Source: Bradyrhizobium quebecense
GTDB lineage: Bacteria; Pseudomonadota; Alphaproteobacteria; Rhizobiales; Xanthobacteraceae
Length of the DNA: 64,000 bases
NCBI RefSeq assembly: GCF_013373795.3
Contig: NZ_CP088022.1
Span: 6,262,001 to 6,326,000, forward strand
Reading direction: 5' to 3'
Positions 33,056-42,255 of this stretch are shown here, piece by piece. The notes beneath the pieces were generated by a model. That model made no database searches and had not been told where the DNA came from. It was given only the letters and a program-made list of their open reading frames with translations. The position numbers and the translations under genes were made by a program. How positions within the stretch are numbered: the first letter of the stretch is position 1; each line of letters begins with the position of its first letter.

Positions 33056-33835
33056 TCAGCGCCACGTCTTCTTCTTTTTCCAGCGCCGCTCACCCCGCGC
33101 GCCCGCTTCCTTGGCGCCGAGGTAGAACTCCTGGATATCGGGCGAATTCAACAGCCGCTCGCAGGTGTCGTTCATGACGACGCGGCCGATCTCCAGCACA
33201 TAGCCGTAATGCGCCGTCTCCAGCGCGATCTTGGCATTCTGCTCGACCAGCAGGATCGACATGCCCTGCTCCTCATTGACGCGGCGGATGATGGTGAAGA
33301 TCTCCTTCACCAGGATCGGCGACAGCCCGAGCGACGGCTCATCCAGCAGCAGCAGCGTCGGCCGGTTCATCAGCGCCCGCCCGATCGCAAGCATCTGCTG
33401 CTCGCCGCCCGAAAGCTGTCCTGCCGGCTGGCCGAGCCGCTCCTTCAGCCGTGGAAAATAGCCGTAGACGCGCTCGAGGTCCTGCGCCACACCGTCGCGG
33501 TCCTTGCGCAGATAGGCGCCCATCATCAGGTTCTCGCGCACCGACAGGAACGGAAACACCTCACGTCCTTCCGGCACGTGGCTGAGGCCGAGCCGCACGA
33601 TCCGGTCGGCCTCCATGCGCTGGATCGACCTGCCCAGGAATTCGATCGAGCCCTTCTGCGGATCGAGGATGCCGGAGATCGTCTTCAAGACCGTGGTCTT
33701 GCCGGCGCCGTTGGCGCCGAGCAGCGTCACGATCCGGCCGCGCGGCACCTCGAGGCTGATGCCGCGGATCGCCATGATCGGCCCGTAATAGCTCTCGATG
33801 TTGGAGAGTTTCAGGATGATGTCTGCTGCGCTCAT
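33056..33835 (-). CDS. livF: Liv-type ABC transporter ATP-binding protein (LivF)
   Basis: 259 residues. It has Walker A GANGAGKTT, signature LSGGEQQMLAIGRAL, Walker B LLLLDEPSLGLSP and a conserved VPEGREVFP loop, all LivF hallmarks. The C-terminus carries an odd Arg/Lys-rich tail (GERRWKKKKTWR). It follows livG by 10 bp. Confidence 0.92.
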   Translation of the reverse strand: MSAADIILKLSNIESYYGPIMAIRGISLEVPRGRIVTLLGANGAGKTTVLKTISGILDPQKGSIEFLGRSIQRMEADRIVRLGLSHVPEGREVFPFLSVRENLMMGAYLRKDRDGVAQDLERVYGYFPRLKERLGQPAGQLSGGEQQMLAIGRALMNRPTLLLLDEPSLGLSPILVKEIFTIIRRVNEEQGMSILLVEQNAKIALETAHYGYVLEIGRVVMNDTCERLLNSPDIQEFYLGAKEAGARGERRWKKKKTWR

Positions 33836-33845
33836 GGCATCATCC

Positions 33846-34604
33846 TCATGCGCCGAGATACGCTGCGACGACGTCGGGATGGTGCTGCACCTCGGACGGC
33901 GAGCCCATCGCCAGCACGCGACCGTAGTTCAGCGCGATGACGCGGTCGGAGACGCGGTTGACCAGCGTCATGTCGTGCTCGACCATCAGCACCGTGATGC
34001 CGAGCTCGCTCTTCATGTCGCGGATCCAGAACGACATGTCGTCGGTCTCCTCGACGTTGAGGCCGGATGACGGCTCGTCGAGCAGGATCAGCTTCGGCTC
34101 CGAGCACAGCGCCCGCGCCAGCTCGATCACCTTGCGCACCCCGTAGGGCAGCCCCGAGATCAGCTTGTCGCGGTACGGCTCGAGATCGAGGAATTCGATC
34201 ACCTGCTCGACCCGGCGGCGATGTGCCTTCTCGCCGGCACGGACGCTCGGCAGGAACAAGAGCTCCTGCCAGAGCTGGGTGGTGGAATGGCGATGGCGGC
34301 CGACCAGCAGATTGCTCAGCACGGTCGCATTCTCGAACAGCTCGATGTTCTGGAAGGTCCGCGCGATGCCGAGCCTGGCAATGTCGTAGGCCGGCTCCTG
34401 CGTGATGTCCTGATCCTCGAAGAAGATCTTGCCCGAGGTCGGCGGATAGATCCGCGAGATCAGGTTGAAGATCGAGCTCTTGCCGGCGCCATTGGGTCCG
34501 ATGATCGAGAGGATCTCGCCCTTCTCGACCGCGAAGCTGACGGCATCGACGGCCTTGAGGCCGCCGAAATGCAGGGACAGGTCCTCGGCGCGGAAATAGC
34601 TCAT
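33846..34604 (-). CDS. livG: Liv-type ABC transporter ATP-binding protein (LivG)
   Basis: 252 residues. It has Walker A GPNGAGKSS, the LivG-typical IARTFQNIELF, a degenerate signature LPYGVRKVIELARAL, Walker B LILLDEPSSGLN and the switch VEHD. The tail AYLGA is typical. It overlaps livM by 4 bp. Confidence 0.92.
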   Translation of the reverse strand: MSYFRAEDLSLHFGGLKAVDAVSFAVEKGEILSIIGPNGAGKSSIFNLISRIYPPTSGKIFFEDQDITQEPAYDIARLGIARTFQNIELFENATVLSNLLVGRHRHSTTQLWQELLFLPSVRAGEKAHRRRVEQVIEFLDLEPYRDKLISGLPYGVRKVIELARALCSEPKLILLDEPSSGLNVEETDDMSFWIRDMKSELGITVLMVEHDMTLVNRVSDRVIALNYGRVLAMGSPSEVQHHPDVVAAYLGA

Positions 34605-35752
34605 CGGTTCCGCTCCGATTTCACGTAGATCTTCTGCCGCTTGAAGGTCGCGCGCTTGTACAGCGGGAACAGCTGGAAGAAGAGCTTGATCTTAAGCCAG
34701 CGGCCATAGAGCCCCAAGGGCTCGAACAGCACGAACACCACGATGATGATGCCGTAGATCGCGCCCTTCAGCCCGTTGGCGGAGGCAAACGCCGCGACCG
34801 CATCCTGGATGTGGCCCGCGCGTTCCGTGCCGGCGCCGAACGTGGCAGCGACGCCGCTGATCACGCCGGGCATGTCGTCCTTCAGGTAGGTCAGGAACGG
34901 ATCGATCATGACCAGGAAGATCGCGCCGAGCACCGCGCCGTGCAGGCTGAAGGTGCCGCCGATCAGGATCACGATGATGAACTCGATCGAGAGCTGCAGG
35001 GTGAACATCTCGGGCGAGATGAAGGAGAGCTTGTGGGCGAACAGCACGCCGGCAAAGCCGGTGATCGCCGCCGAGATCGCGAACGACTTCACCTTGTAGA
35101 GCGCGACGTTGATGCCCATGCTGCGCGCCGCGGTCTCGCTGTCGCGAATCGCGACGAAGGCGCGCCCGGTCGGCGAGCGCAGCAGATTGAGCGTGCCGAC
35201 GATGGTCAGCACCAGCACCGCAAGACACAGATAGTAGAAGGTCGGGCCGTCGCGCGACACCGTGCTGCCGAGCAGCTGAATGGTCTTGACCCGCATGCCC
35301 TCATTGCCGTGGGTCACGCTTTCCCAGCGCGCCAGGATTTCCTCGACGATGAAGGCAAACGAGATCGTCGCGATCACGAGATAGATGCCCTGCAGGCGCA
35401 ACGCCGGAAATCCGACCAGCGCGCCGACCACGCCGGTCAACAGCCCCGCCGCGAGGAAATAGACCGGAAACGGCACGTTGAATTGCTGCAGATAGGCCGC
35501 CGTGTAGGCGCCGATGGCAAGAAACGCGGCATGGCCAAGCGAGGCCTGCCCGGTGAAGCCGGTCAGGATCATCAGCCCGACGCCGACGGTCGCATAGATG
35601 CAGACGAAGACGAGCTGGCTCATCAGATAGCTTGAGAGCAGGTAGGGCGCGATCAGCAGCACCGCCAGCAACAGGCCGTAGGAATAGATATAGCCGGAAT
35701 GCGGGAACAGCCTGATGTCGTCTTCGTAGTCGGTCTTGAAGAGAAACCGCAT
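34601..35752 (-). CDS. livM: Liv-type ABC transporter permease (LivM)
   Basis: 383 residues from ATG 35752 with GAGGAGGAG before it. The longer frame (to 35782) would overlap livH. About ten hydrophobic segments are present, with the LivM motifs GQASLGHAAFLAIGAY and GRAFVAIRDSETAARSMGIN. A long N-terminal soluble stretch (MRFLFKTDYEDDIRLFPHSG) is seen. It forms the pore with LivH. Confidence 0.9.
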   Translation of the reverse strand: MRFLFKTDYEDDIRLFPHSGYIYSYGLLLAVLLIAPYLLSSYLMSQLVFVCIYATVGVGLMILTGFTGQASLGHAAFLAIGAYTAAYLQQFNVPFPVYFLAAGLLTGVVGALVGFPALRLQGIYLVIATISFAFIVEEILARWESVTHGNEGMRVKTIQLLGSTVSRDGPTFYYLCLAVLVLTIVGTLNLLRSPTGRAFVAIRDSETAARSMGINVALYKVKSFAISAAITGFAGVLFAHKLSFISPEMFTLQLSIEFIIVILIGGTFSLHGAVLGAIFLVMIDPFLTYLKDDMPGVISGVAATFGAGTERAGHIQDAVAAFASANGLKGAIYGIIIVVFVLFEPLGLYGRWLKIKLFFQLFPLYKRATFKRQKIYVKSERNR

Positions 35753-35762
35753 GCGCTCCTCC

Positions 35763-36638
35763 TCAGACTTTCTTACGGACATGAAGGCCGAACAGGCCCT
35801 CGGGCTTGAGCAGCAGCACCGCGAGCAGCACGATGTAGGGCGCGACGTCCTTCCATCCCTGCGGCAGATAGAAGCCAGCCATGCTCTCGATCACGCCGAT
35901 CAGCACGCCGCCGACCACCGCGCCGGGGATCGAGCCGAAGCCGCCGAGCACCGCGGCCGGAAACGCCTTCAGCCCCAGCACCAGGCCGACATTGGAATGG
36001 ATGAAGGTGATCGGCGCCAGCAGCACGCCGGCGCAGGTCGCCACCGCCGCCGAGATCGCCCAGACGATCGAGACCACGCGCTTGACCGGGATGCCCATGT
36101 AATAGGCAGCCAGCATGTTCTCGGAGCTGGCGCGCATCGCGGTGCCGAGCGTGGTGCGGTTGAAGAACAGATAGAGCAGCGCGCACAGGATGATGGTCGC
36201 CGCGATCACCGACAATTTGTCATAGGCGAGCACCAGGCTGCCGATCCTCAAGACGCCCTGGCTGAACGGCGTTTCGATCTTGAAGTCGTCGGTGCCCCAG
36301 ATCATGCCCGCGACCGAGCGCAGGAAATAGCCGAGCCCGATCGTCGCCATGATGATGGAGAACTGTGGATAGCCGAGGATCGGCCGTACCACCAGCCGCT
36401 CGGCCAGCATGCCGAACAGCGCCATGCAGATCACCGCACCGGCGAAGCCGACCCAGTAATTCAGCCCGAGCATGCCGATGAAGGTGAAGGCGAAAAAGCC
36501 GCCCAGCATCATCAAATCGCCTTGCGCGAAATTGACGACCTCGGTTGCCTTGTAGACCAGCACGAAGCCGAGCGCGATCAGGCCGTAAACGCAGCCGAGC
36601 GCGATGCCGCTGACGAGCTGCTGAACAAAGTCCAGCAT
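35763..36638 (-). CDS. livH: Liv-type ABC transporter permease (LivH)
   Basis: 291 residues from ATG 36638, preceded by GGGGAGGG. It carries FVQQLVSGIALGCVYGLIAL and VNFAQGDLMMLGGF, typical of LivH, and the EAA-like RASSENMLAAYYMGIPVKRV. It is the first gene of the six-gene operon livH-livM-livG-livF-ligase-binding protein. The upstream gap to 36931 should hold the promoter; nothing distinctive is visible there. Confidence 0.92.
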   Translation of the reverse strand: MLDFVQQLVSGIALGCVYGLIALGFVLVYKATEVVNFAQGDLMMLGGFFAFTFIGMLGLNYWVGFAGAVICMALFGMLAERLVVRPILGYPQFSIIMATIGLGYFLRSVAGMIWGTDDFKIETPFSQGVLRIGSLVLAYDKLSVIAATIILCALLYLFFNRTTLGTAMRASSENMLAAYYMGIPVKRVVSIVWAISAAVATCAGVLLAPITFIHSNVGLVLGLKAFPAAVLGGFGSIPGAVVGGVLIGVIESMAGFYLPQGWKDVAPYIVLLAVLLLKPEGLFGLHVRKKV

Positions 36639-36931
36639 CGTTCCCTCCCCGATGCCCGGCGATTCTTCCCGATCGCTCGTTGCATCCCGCCTTCGCGCCC
36701 TTGTGTCGGAAGCGCTGAAAGCCGCCAATGTCCGCCCCGATTGAGCCAAAAGGCCCGATCCCTGTCAACAAACCGCTGATCCGGCTGTATCATCACATTT
36801 GCGGAGATATGCCGCAGCACGGACTAATACGGATATCGCGTTCGATTTGCCCCGTGCGATTCACTGCACCGAAACGGTTTTTGTCCAAGCTTATGCAACC
36901 GACGAGCGAACTCCCGGATCGCCAACGCACC

Positions 36932-37684
36932 ATGACTTCGGAACTGTCCGCACTCGCCGTGCGAGGGTTAACCAAGCGTTTCGACCGCCCGGCGGTCGAC
37001 GCGCTCGATCTCACCGTCCGTGTCGGTGAATTCTATGCGCTGCTCGGGCCGAACGGCGCCGGCAAGACCACGACGCTGCGCATGGTGGCGGGGCTATTGC
37101 GGCCCGATGCCGGCTCGGTGTCGATCCTCGGCATCGATGCGCTGGCCGACCCGGTCTCAGCCAAGCAGATCATGGCCTGGGTGTCCGACGAGCCGATGAT
37201 CTACGACAAGCTGACGCCGCTCGAATATCTCGAATTCGTCGCCGGCCTATGGGGCATCGATCCCCGCACGTCGGAGAAGTCGGCGCGCAATCTCCTGGTG
37301 TCGCTCGGGCTCGAGCCGCATCTCAACGAGCGCTGCGAGGGCTTCTCCAAGGGCATGCGCCAGAAGGTGGCGCTCGCCGGTGCGCTGGTGCACGATCCCC
37401 GCCTGATCATTCTCGATGAGCCGCTGACCGGCCTCGACGCGCTGTCGGCGCGTCACGTCAAGGGACTGCTGCAGGAGCGCGTCCGCGCCGGCTGCACCGT
37501 GATCATGACCACCCATATTCTCGAGGTCGCCGAGCGCATGGCCGACCGGATCGGCGTGATCGCGGCCGGCAGGCTGATCGCCGAGGGCACGCTGGCCGAG
37601 CTGCGCGAGCAGAACGGCCGCAACGATACCACCCTCGAGGACATGTTCATCGCGCTGGTCGATACCGAGGCGGCCGCCGCGTGA
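36932..37684 (+). CDS. ABC transporter ATP-binding protein (ABC-2 exporter)
   Basis: 250 residues, start taken at ATG 36932 (MTSELSALAVRGLTKRF). The frame is open upstream to 36728, but that region shows no similarity; an ATG at 36893 is a weaker alternative. It has Walker A GPNGAGKTTT, signature FSKGMRQKVALAGAL, Walker B LIILDEPLTGLD and the switch TTHI. It drives the permease encoded next, whose GTG start overlaps this stop by 4 bp. Substrate unknown; such pairs export lipids, drugs or peptides. Confidence 0.88.
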   Translation: MTSELSALAVRGLTKRFDRPAVDALDLTVRVGEFYALLGPNGAGKTTTLRMVAGLLRPDAGSVSILGIDALADPVSAKQIMAWVSDEPMIYDKLTPLEYLEFVAGLWGIDPRTSEKSARNLLVSLGLEPHLNERCEGFSKGMRQKVALAGALVHDPRLIILDEPLTGLDALSARHVKGLLQERVRAGCTVIMTTHILEVAERMADRIGVIAAGRLIAEGTLAELREQNGRNDTTLEDMFIALVDTEAAAA

Positions 37685-39201
37685 GCTCGACCGCTCATCT
37701 CACCTGGTTCGCCCGCCACGAATTCCGCCTGGCGTGGCGCGAATGGCTGGCGATGATGACCGGCGGCCGGCGTCGGCGCAACCACGCCGTCATCGGCCTG
37801 CTGATCTTCGCGGCGATCCTGCATCTGCCGGCCTATGCCGTGGTCGCCCGCTATGTCGACCTGCGGTTTCCGCTCGATCCGTCCTCGCTGATCGTGCTGA
37901 CCGCAACGATCTTCCTGTCCTGGGCGCTGATGCTCTCGCAGGCGATCGAGTCGGTGACGCGGGTGTTCTACGCCCGCGCCGATCTCGACCTGATCATGTC
38001 GTCGCCGGCAAAGCTCACCAACATCTTCTCGATCCGGATCGCCGCGATCGCGCTGACGGTGAGCAGCATGGCGCTCTTGCTGTCGACGCCGTTCATCGAC
38101 GTGCTGGTATATCTCGGCGGTGCACGTTGGCTTGCCGGCTTCGGCGTCGTCCTTGCGATCGGGCTGTCGGCGGCGGCGGCGGCGATCGCCGTCACCGCGT
38201 TGCTGTTTCGCCTGATCGGACCGGGCCGGACGCGGCTGGTGGCACAGATCGTCTCCGCCGTCATCGGCGCCGGCTTCGTCATCGCGTTGCAAGTCGTCGC
38301 CGTGCTGTCCTACGGCACGCTGTCGCGCTTTGCCTTTCTGACCTCGGATACCGCGGCACGAATTGCCCCGACCCTCGACAGCCTCGTCTGGTGGCCGGCG
38401 CGCGCATCGCTCGGCGATTTCGAAATCATGATGCTGCTGCTCGCCACCGCGCTCGTGCTGCTCGGCGTCGTGATGGCGGTGTTCGCGCCGCGGTTTGCCG
38501 ACACCGTCGCACGTGTCGCCGCCAATCCGGCGACGGTCACGCAGGGACGCGCCCGCGCGTTCCGGACCGGCTCGCGGCAGCAGGCGCTGCGGCGCAAGGA
38601 GTTCCTGCTGCTGCGCCGCGATCCGTGGCTGCTGTCGCAGAGCCTGATGCAGATGCTCTATTTGCTGCCGCCGGCGCTGATGCTGTGGCGCAGCTTCTCC
38701 GGCACGTCGACCGCGATCGTGCTGATCACGCCGGTCATCGTGATGGCCGCAGGCCAGCTCGCCGGCGGACTGGCGTGGCTGACCATCTCGGGCGAGGACG
38801 CGCCCGATCTGGTGGCGACCGCGCCGCTGCCGCCGTCGCGCGTGACCCGCGCCAAGGTCGAGGTCGTCCTGATCGCGATCGCCGCCGTCTTCGCGCCGCT
38901 GGTGGCCGCGCTGGCATTCGCCTCGCCGGGGCAGGCCGCGGTCACGGCGATCGCGATCGTCATCGCGACCGCATCCGCCGCCGCGGTCCAGCTCTGGTTC
39001 CGCGCGCAGGCCAAGCGCAGCCAGTTCCGCCGGCGCCAGACCTCCTCCCGCATCGCCACCTTCGCGGAAGCCTTCTCCTCGATCGGCTGGGCCGCAACCG
39101 CAGCGCTGGCCCTGACGATCCCGACGGCCGCGTTCGTCAGCGGCATTCTGACGCTGTTGACGCTCGCGATCGCCTGGAAGATCAGCCCGCGCCGCGCGTA
39201 G
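37681..39201 (+). CDS. ABC-2-type transporter permease
   Basis: 506 residues starting at GTG 37681. About ten to twelve hydrophobic segments are arranged in two halves around a soluble loop rich in Arg (RARAFRTGSRQQALRRKEFLLLRRDP). It has no detectable substrate-specific motif. It is translationally coupled to the ATPase upstream, and together they form a two-gene exporter. Confidence 0.8.
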   Translation: MSSTAHLTWFARHEFRLAWREWLAMMTGGRRRRNHAVIGLLIFAAILHLPAYAVVARYVDLRFPLDPSSLIVLTATIFLSWALMLSQAIESVTRVFYARADLDLIMSSPAKLTNIFSIRIAAIALTVSSMALLLSTPFIDVLVYLGGARWLAGFGVVLAIGLSAAAAAIAVTALLFRLIGPGRTRLVAQIVSAVIGAGFVIALQVVAVLSYGTLSRFAFLTSDTAARIAPTLDSLVWWPARASLGDFEIMMLLLATALVLLGVVMAVFAPRFADTVARVAANPATVTQGRARAFRTGSRQQALRRKEFLLLRRDPWLLSQSLMQMLYLLPPALMLWRSFSGTSTAIVLITPVIVMAAGQLAGGLAWLTISGEDAPDLVATAPLPPSRVTRAKVEVVLIAIAAVFAPLVAALAFASPGQAAVTAIAIVIATASAAAVQLWFRAQAKRSQFRRRQTSSRIATFAEAFSSIGWAATAALALTIPTAAFVSGILTLLTLAIAWKISPRRA

Positions 39202-39209
39202 GAACCACG

Positions 39210-40148
39210 CTAGCCCTTCACCAGCTCCATCACCGCCGCGGCGAACGCCTCCGGCGCTTCCTGCGGCAGATTGTGGCCGGCGCCCGGGATCACGCGATGC
39301 GCCCGGCGGGCAGTGTACTTGGCCGCGCTGGCGCTGCCGTCGCGCGCAGGCGTCACGCCGTCGTCGGCGCCATCGAGCGAGATCGTGGGGACAGTGACCA
39401 CCGGCAATGCGGCGAGCCGCCGCTGCACCTCCGCATGTTGCGGGTCCCCATCGGCGAGGCCGAAGCGATGCCGGTAGCTGTGGATCACGACGTCGACATA
39501 GTCCGGATTGTCGAATGCGATCGCGGTGCGCTCGAAACAGGCGTCGTCGAACGCCCAGCTCGGCGACCACTGCGACCACAATATCCTGGCGATGCCGCGC
39601 CGGTTGGCGGCAAGCCCGGCACGTCCGCGCTCGAGCTGGAAGTAATATTGATACCACAGCGCCACTTCGTGATCCGGCCGAGCCGGCACCATCGCATGTG
39701 CGATATCCTGGATCATGTAGCCGTTGGTGCAGACGAGCCCGATGCATCGTTCCGGCCACAGCGCCGCACCGATCGAGGCGGCGCGGCCGCCCCAATCGTA
39801 CCCGGCGACCACCGCGCGCTTGATGCCGAGCGCATCCATCAGCGCGATCAGGTCAGCCCCGACCGCCGCCTGCTCGCCCGAGCGCGGCGTCGCCTTGTCA
39901 CGGAATACCGTCGGGCCGTAGCCACGCAGATAGGGCACGATGACCCGGCAACCCTGTGCCGCCAACATCGGGGCAACATCCACATAGGAATGGATGTCGT
40001 AGGGAAAGCCGTGCATCAGCATCACGGCCGGACCGTCGGCGGGACCCGCCTCGAAATAGGCGATGTCGAGCACGCCGGCGTCGACATGGCGCAATGGCTC
40101 GAGCCGTTTGGTGGATGACGCGCGCGGCGCGGAGCTATTGTCAGTCAC
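39210..40148 (-). CDS. alpha/beta hydrolase, epoxide-hydrolase-like
   Basis: 312 residues. HGFP (46-49) forms the oxyanion motif. The nucleophile elbow GYDWGG has Asp118, the Asp nucleophile of epoxide hydrolases and haloalkane dehalogenases rather than the Ser of esterases. The final His lies in GAGHNLPQEAPE. A lid region with WYQYYFQLERGR lies between. It probably opens an epoxide or removes a halide. It lies 8 bp tail-to-tail from the ABC permease. The physiological substrate is unknown. Confidence 0.85.
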   Translation of the reverse strand: MTDNSSAPRASSTKRLEPLRHVDAGVLDIAYFEAGPADGPAVMLMHGFPYDIHSYVDVAPMLAAQGCRVIVPYLRGYGPTVFRDKATPRSGEQAAVGADLIALMDALGIKRAVVAGYDWGGRAASIGAALWPERCIGLVCTNGYMIQDIAHAMVPARPDHEVALWYQYYFQLERGRAGLAANRRGIARILWSQWSPSWAFDDACFERTAIAFDNPDYVDVVIHSYRHRFGLADGDPQHAEVQRRLAALPVVTVPTISLDGADDGVTPARDGSASAAKYTARRAHRVIPGAGHNLPQEAPEAFAAAVMELVKG

Positions 40149-40322
40149 GCAGAACTCCCTGATCGCTCTGATCTGCGCAGCATGGTAACGCGTCCTGACG
40201 CAATAATCGCCCGGATCGTATTGCAGCCAACGACATGGAGCGATGCGCCCGCCTCATCATGACGGCACGCCAATTGCGCGATAGTCTGACGCCGGCGGAT
40301 ATCGCCGAAGGCGGAACAGGTC

Positions 40323-41138
40323 ATGCTGAGATTGCTCGCCGCGCTCGTCCTGCTGGGAACGTTCACCAGCTACGCCCTGGCGCAGGATGCCCAGCGCAGC
40401 GAGTGCCTGGCGATGGCCAATGCGCCGCTCCGCGCCGTCCCGGTAAGCTACCGGCGCGTCGCGGCCAAAGCCGACGAGGTCGCGATCACCTATGCCGGCC
40501 ATTCCACTTATTACATCGACACACCCGGCGGCATCAGGATCGCGACCGACTACAACGGCGTCTATCAGACCGGGCGGCTGCCCGACATCGCGACCATGAA
40601 CCGGGCCCACGCGACGCATTACACGCTGTTTCCCGATCCCAGGATTCCGCACGTGCTGCATGGCTGGGGCGAGAACGGCCAGGCCGCGCATTACGGGATG
40701 CGGATCGGCGACGTCTATATCCGCAACGTCACCACCGACATCCGCCGCTATTGGGGCGAAGATTCCGGCGGCGAGATGATCAAGGACGGCAACTCGATCT
40801 TCATCTTCGAGGTCGCCGGCCTGTGCATCGGCCATCTCGGCCACCTTCATGTCAAGCTCGACGACAGCCATTTCGCGGCGATCGGCCGGCTCGACATCGT
40901 GATGGTGCCGATCGACGGCACCTATACGATGTCGCTCGACGGCATCTCCGAGATCACCAGGCGGTTGCGCGCCGCCGTCGTGCTGCCGATGCACCGGTTC
41001 GCGACCCCGCTCGACGAGTTCATGCGCCTGATCGGCCAGCAATTCGAGATCGACCGCCGCGGCGGCGAGCGCACCTTGCGGATCTCGCGCGACACGCTGC
41101 CGGGGACGCCAACGGTGATCATCCTCGACGGCGTATAA
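40323..41138 (+). CDS. exported MBL-fold hydrolase-like protein (UlaG-like)
   Basis: 271 residues with signal peptide MLRLLAALVLLGTFTSYALA. A metallo-beta-lactamase-like core of the UlaG/Lactamase_B_3 type is suggested by ITYAGHSTYYIDTPGGIRI, GLCIGHLGHLHVKL, MVPIDGTYTM and VLPMHR. The canonical HxHxDH metal motif is replaced by a stretch containing NRAHATHYTLFPD, so catalytic activity is uncertain. Its ATG at 40323 follows AACAGG. No operon partner is evident. Confidence 0.7.
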   Translation: MLRLLAALVLLGTFTSYALAQDAQRSECLAMANAPLRAVPVSYRRVAAKADEVAITYAGHSTYYIDTPGGIRIATDYNGVYQTGRLPDIATMNRAHATHYTLFPDPRIPHVLHGWGENGQAAHYGMRIGDVYIRNVTTDIRRYWGEDSGGEMIKDGNSIFIFEVAGLCIGHLGHLHVKLDDSHFAAIGRLDIVMVPIDGTYTMSLDGISEITRRLRAAVVLPMHRFATPLDEFMRLIGQQFEIDRRGGERTLRISRDTLPGTPTVIILDGV

Positions 41139-41188
41139 GGCGCCCGACTGCCCCCTGACACGATTTCGTGCGCCTGCACTTTTCGCGC

Positions 41189-41219
41189 TTGACCTAGAGT
41201 ATACTCTAGCTTGTTCACT
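41189..41219 (+). promoter_or_regulatory. MerR-type promoter/operator of the aldo/keto reductase-merR pair
   Basis: CTAGAGTATACTCTAG (41194-41209) is a perfect 16-bp palindrome starting inside a TTGACC -35 box (41189-41194), the layout used by MerR-family activators, whose operator occupies the stretched spacer. The -10 (around 41212-41219) is weak, as in MerR-controlled promoters. It lies 50 bp upstream of ATG 41260. Confidence 0.75.
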
Positions 41220-41259
41220 CGGGATCGTCCGGCAACACCCGGCCACGAGGACCAACCGC

Positions 41260-42255
41260 ATGACACCTTCAAGCAAGCTCCCGCACCGCAGGCTCGGCAA
41301 CGACGGCCCGCAGGTTTCCGCCGTCGGGCTCGGCTGCATGTCACTGTCCGGCGTCTACGGCGCCAATGACGATACGGCGACGCCCGACTTCATCCGCTAC
41401 GCCATCGACCGGGGCATCGACTTCCTCGACAGCGCCGATCTCTATGGCTGGGGCCACAACGAGGAATTGCTGGGCCGCGCGCTGAAGGGCCTGCGCGACA
41501 GGGTCGTGATCGCGACCAAATTCGGTCAAGTGAAGACCGCGACCGGACAGGGCGTGGACGGGCGGCCCGCCTATGTCCAGCAAGCCTGCGAGGCGAGCCT
41601 GAAGCGGCTCAACATCGAAACCATCGATCTCTACTACCAGCACCGCATCGATCCGAACGTCCCGATCGAGGATACGGTCGGCGCGATGGCGCGTCTGGTC
41701 GAGCAAGGAAAGGTTCGCCATCTCGGCCTGTGCGAGGCGCGCCCCGAAACCATTCGCCGCGCGCACAAGGTGCACAGGCTGGCCGCGGTGCAGACCGAAT
41801 ATTCCCTGCTGTACCGCAGCGAGGCCGAGGAGACCCTGGAGACGACGCGGGCGCTCGGCATCGCCTTCGTCGCCTATTCGCCGCTCGGCCGCGGCTTCCT
41901 GACCGGGCAGATCCAGTCGCAGGCCGACATCGCGGGCGATCGCCGCGGCGATCATCCGCGCTTCGCCGGCGATAATTTTGCCCGCAACCGCGATCTCGTC
42001 AGCGGCATCGTGACGATCGCACGCGAGAAGAATTGCACACCGGCTCAGCTCGTGCTCGCCTGGCTGCTGGCTCAGGGACAGGACATCGTGCCGATTCCCG
42101 GCACCAAGCAGCGCAGCCGGCTGGACGAGAACATCGACGCCCTCGACGTGGTGCTTTCGCCGCACGAGCTGGCACGGATTTCAGCAGCCATCCCGGCCGG
42201 CGCCGCGGCAGGTGAGCGCTATCCGGCCGGCGCGATGAAAGCGGTCTATCTGTGA
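41260..42255 (+). CDS. aldo/keto reductase
   Basis: 331 residues. The (beta/alpha)8 reductase signature is present: LGLGCMSLSG, FLDSADLYGWGHNEELLGRA (catalytic Asp and Tyr), the catalytic Lys in VIATKFG and the His in YYQHRID. The C-terminal NADPH site IPIPGTKQRSRLDENI is typical. Similar enzymes (AKR13/YakC type) reduce aldehydes such as methylglyoxal. It is driven by a MerR-type promoter and overlaps the merR-like gene, suggesting induction by a reactive carbonyl or electrophile. Confidence 0.9.
   Translation: MTPSSKLPHRRLGNDGPQVSAVGLGCMSLSGVYGANDDTATPDFIRYAIDRGIDFLDSADLYGWGHNEELLGRALKGLRDRVVIATKFGQVKTATGQGVDGRPAYVQQACEASLKRLNIETIDLYYQHRIDPNVPIEDTVGAMARLVEQGKVRHLGLCEARPETIRRAHKVHRLAAVQTEYSLLYRSEAEETLETTRALGIAFVAYSPLGRGFLTGQIQSQADIAGDRRGDHPRFAGDNFARNRDLVSGIVTIAREKNCTPAQLVLAWLLAQGQDIVPIPGTKQRSRLDENIDALDVVLSPHELARISAAIPAGAAAGERYPAGAMKAVYL

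Noticed and set aside
36728..36931. N-terminal extension of the ABC ATPase
   Set aside because: The added 68 residues lack similarity to ABC ATPases and lie over the probable promoter; ATG 36932 fits the family start.
37453..39795. 780-residue minus-strand open frame
   Set aside because: Antisense to the ABC permease and spanning three real genes; low-complexity Arg/Gly/Asp composition.
40323..41138. Active metallo-beta-lactamase
   Set aside because: The HxHxDH metal motif is not present; only the fold is suggested.
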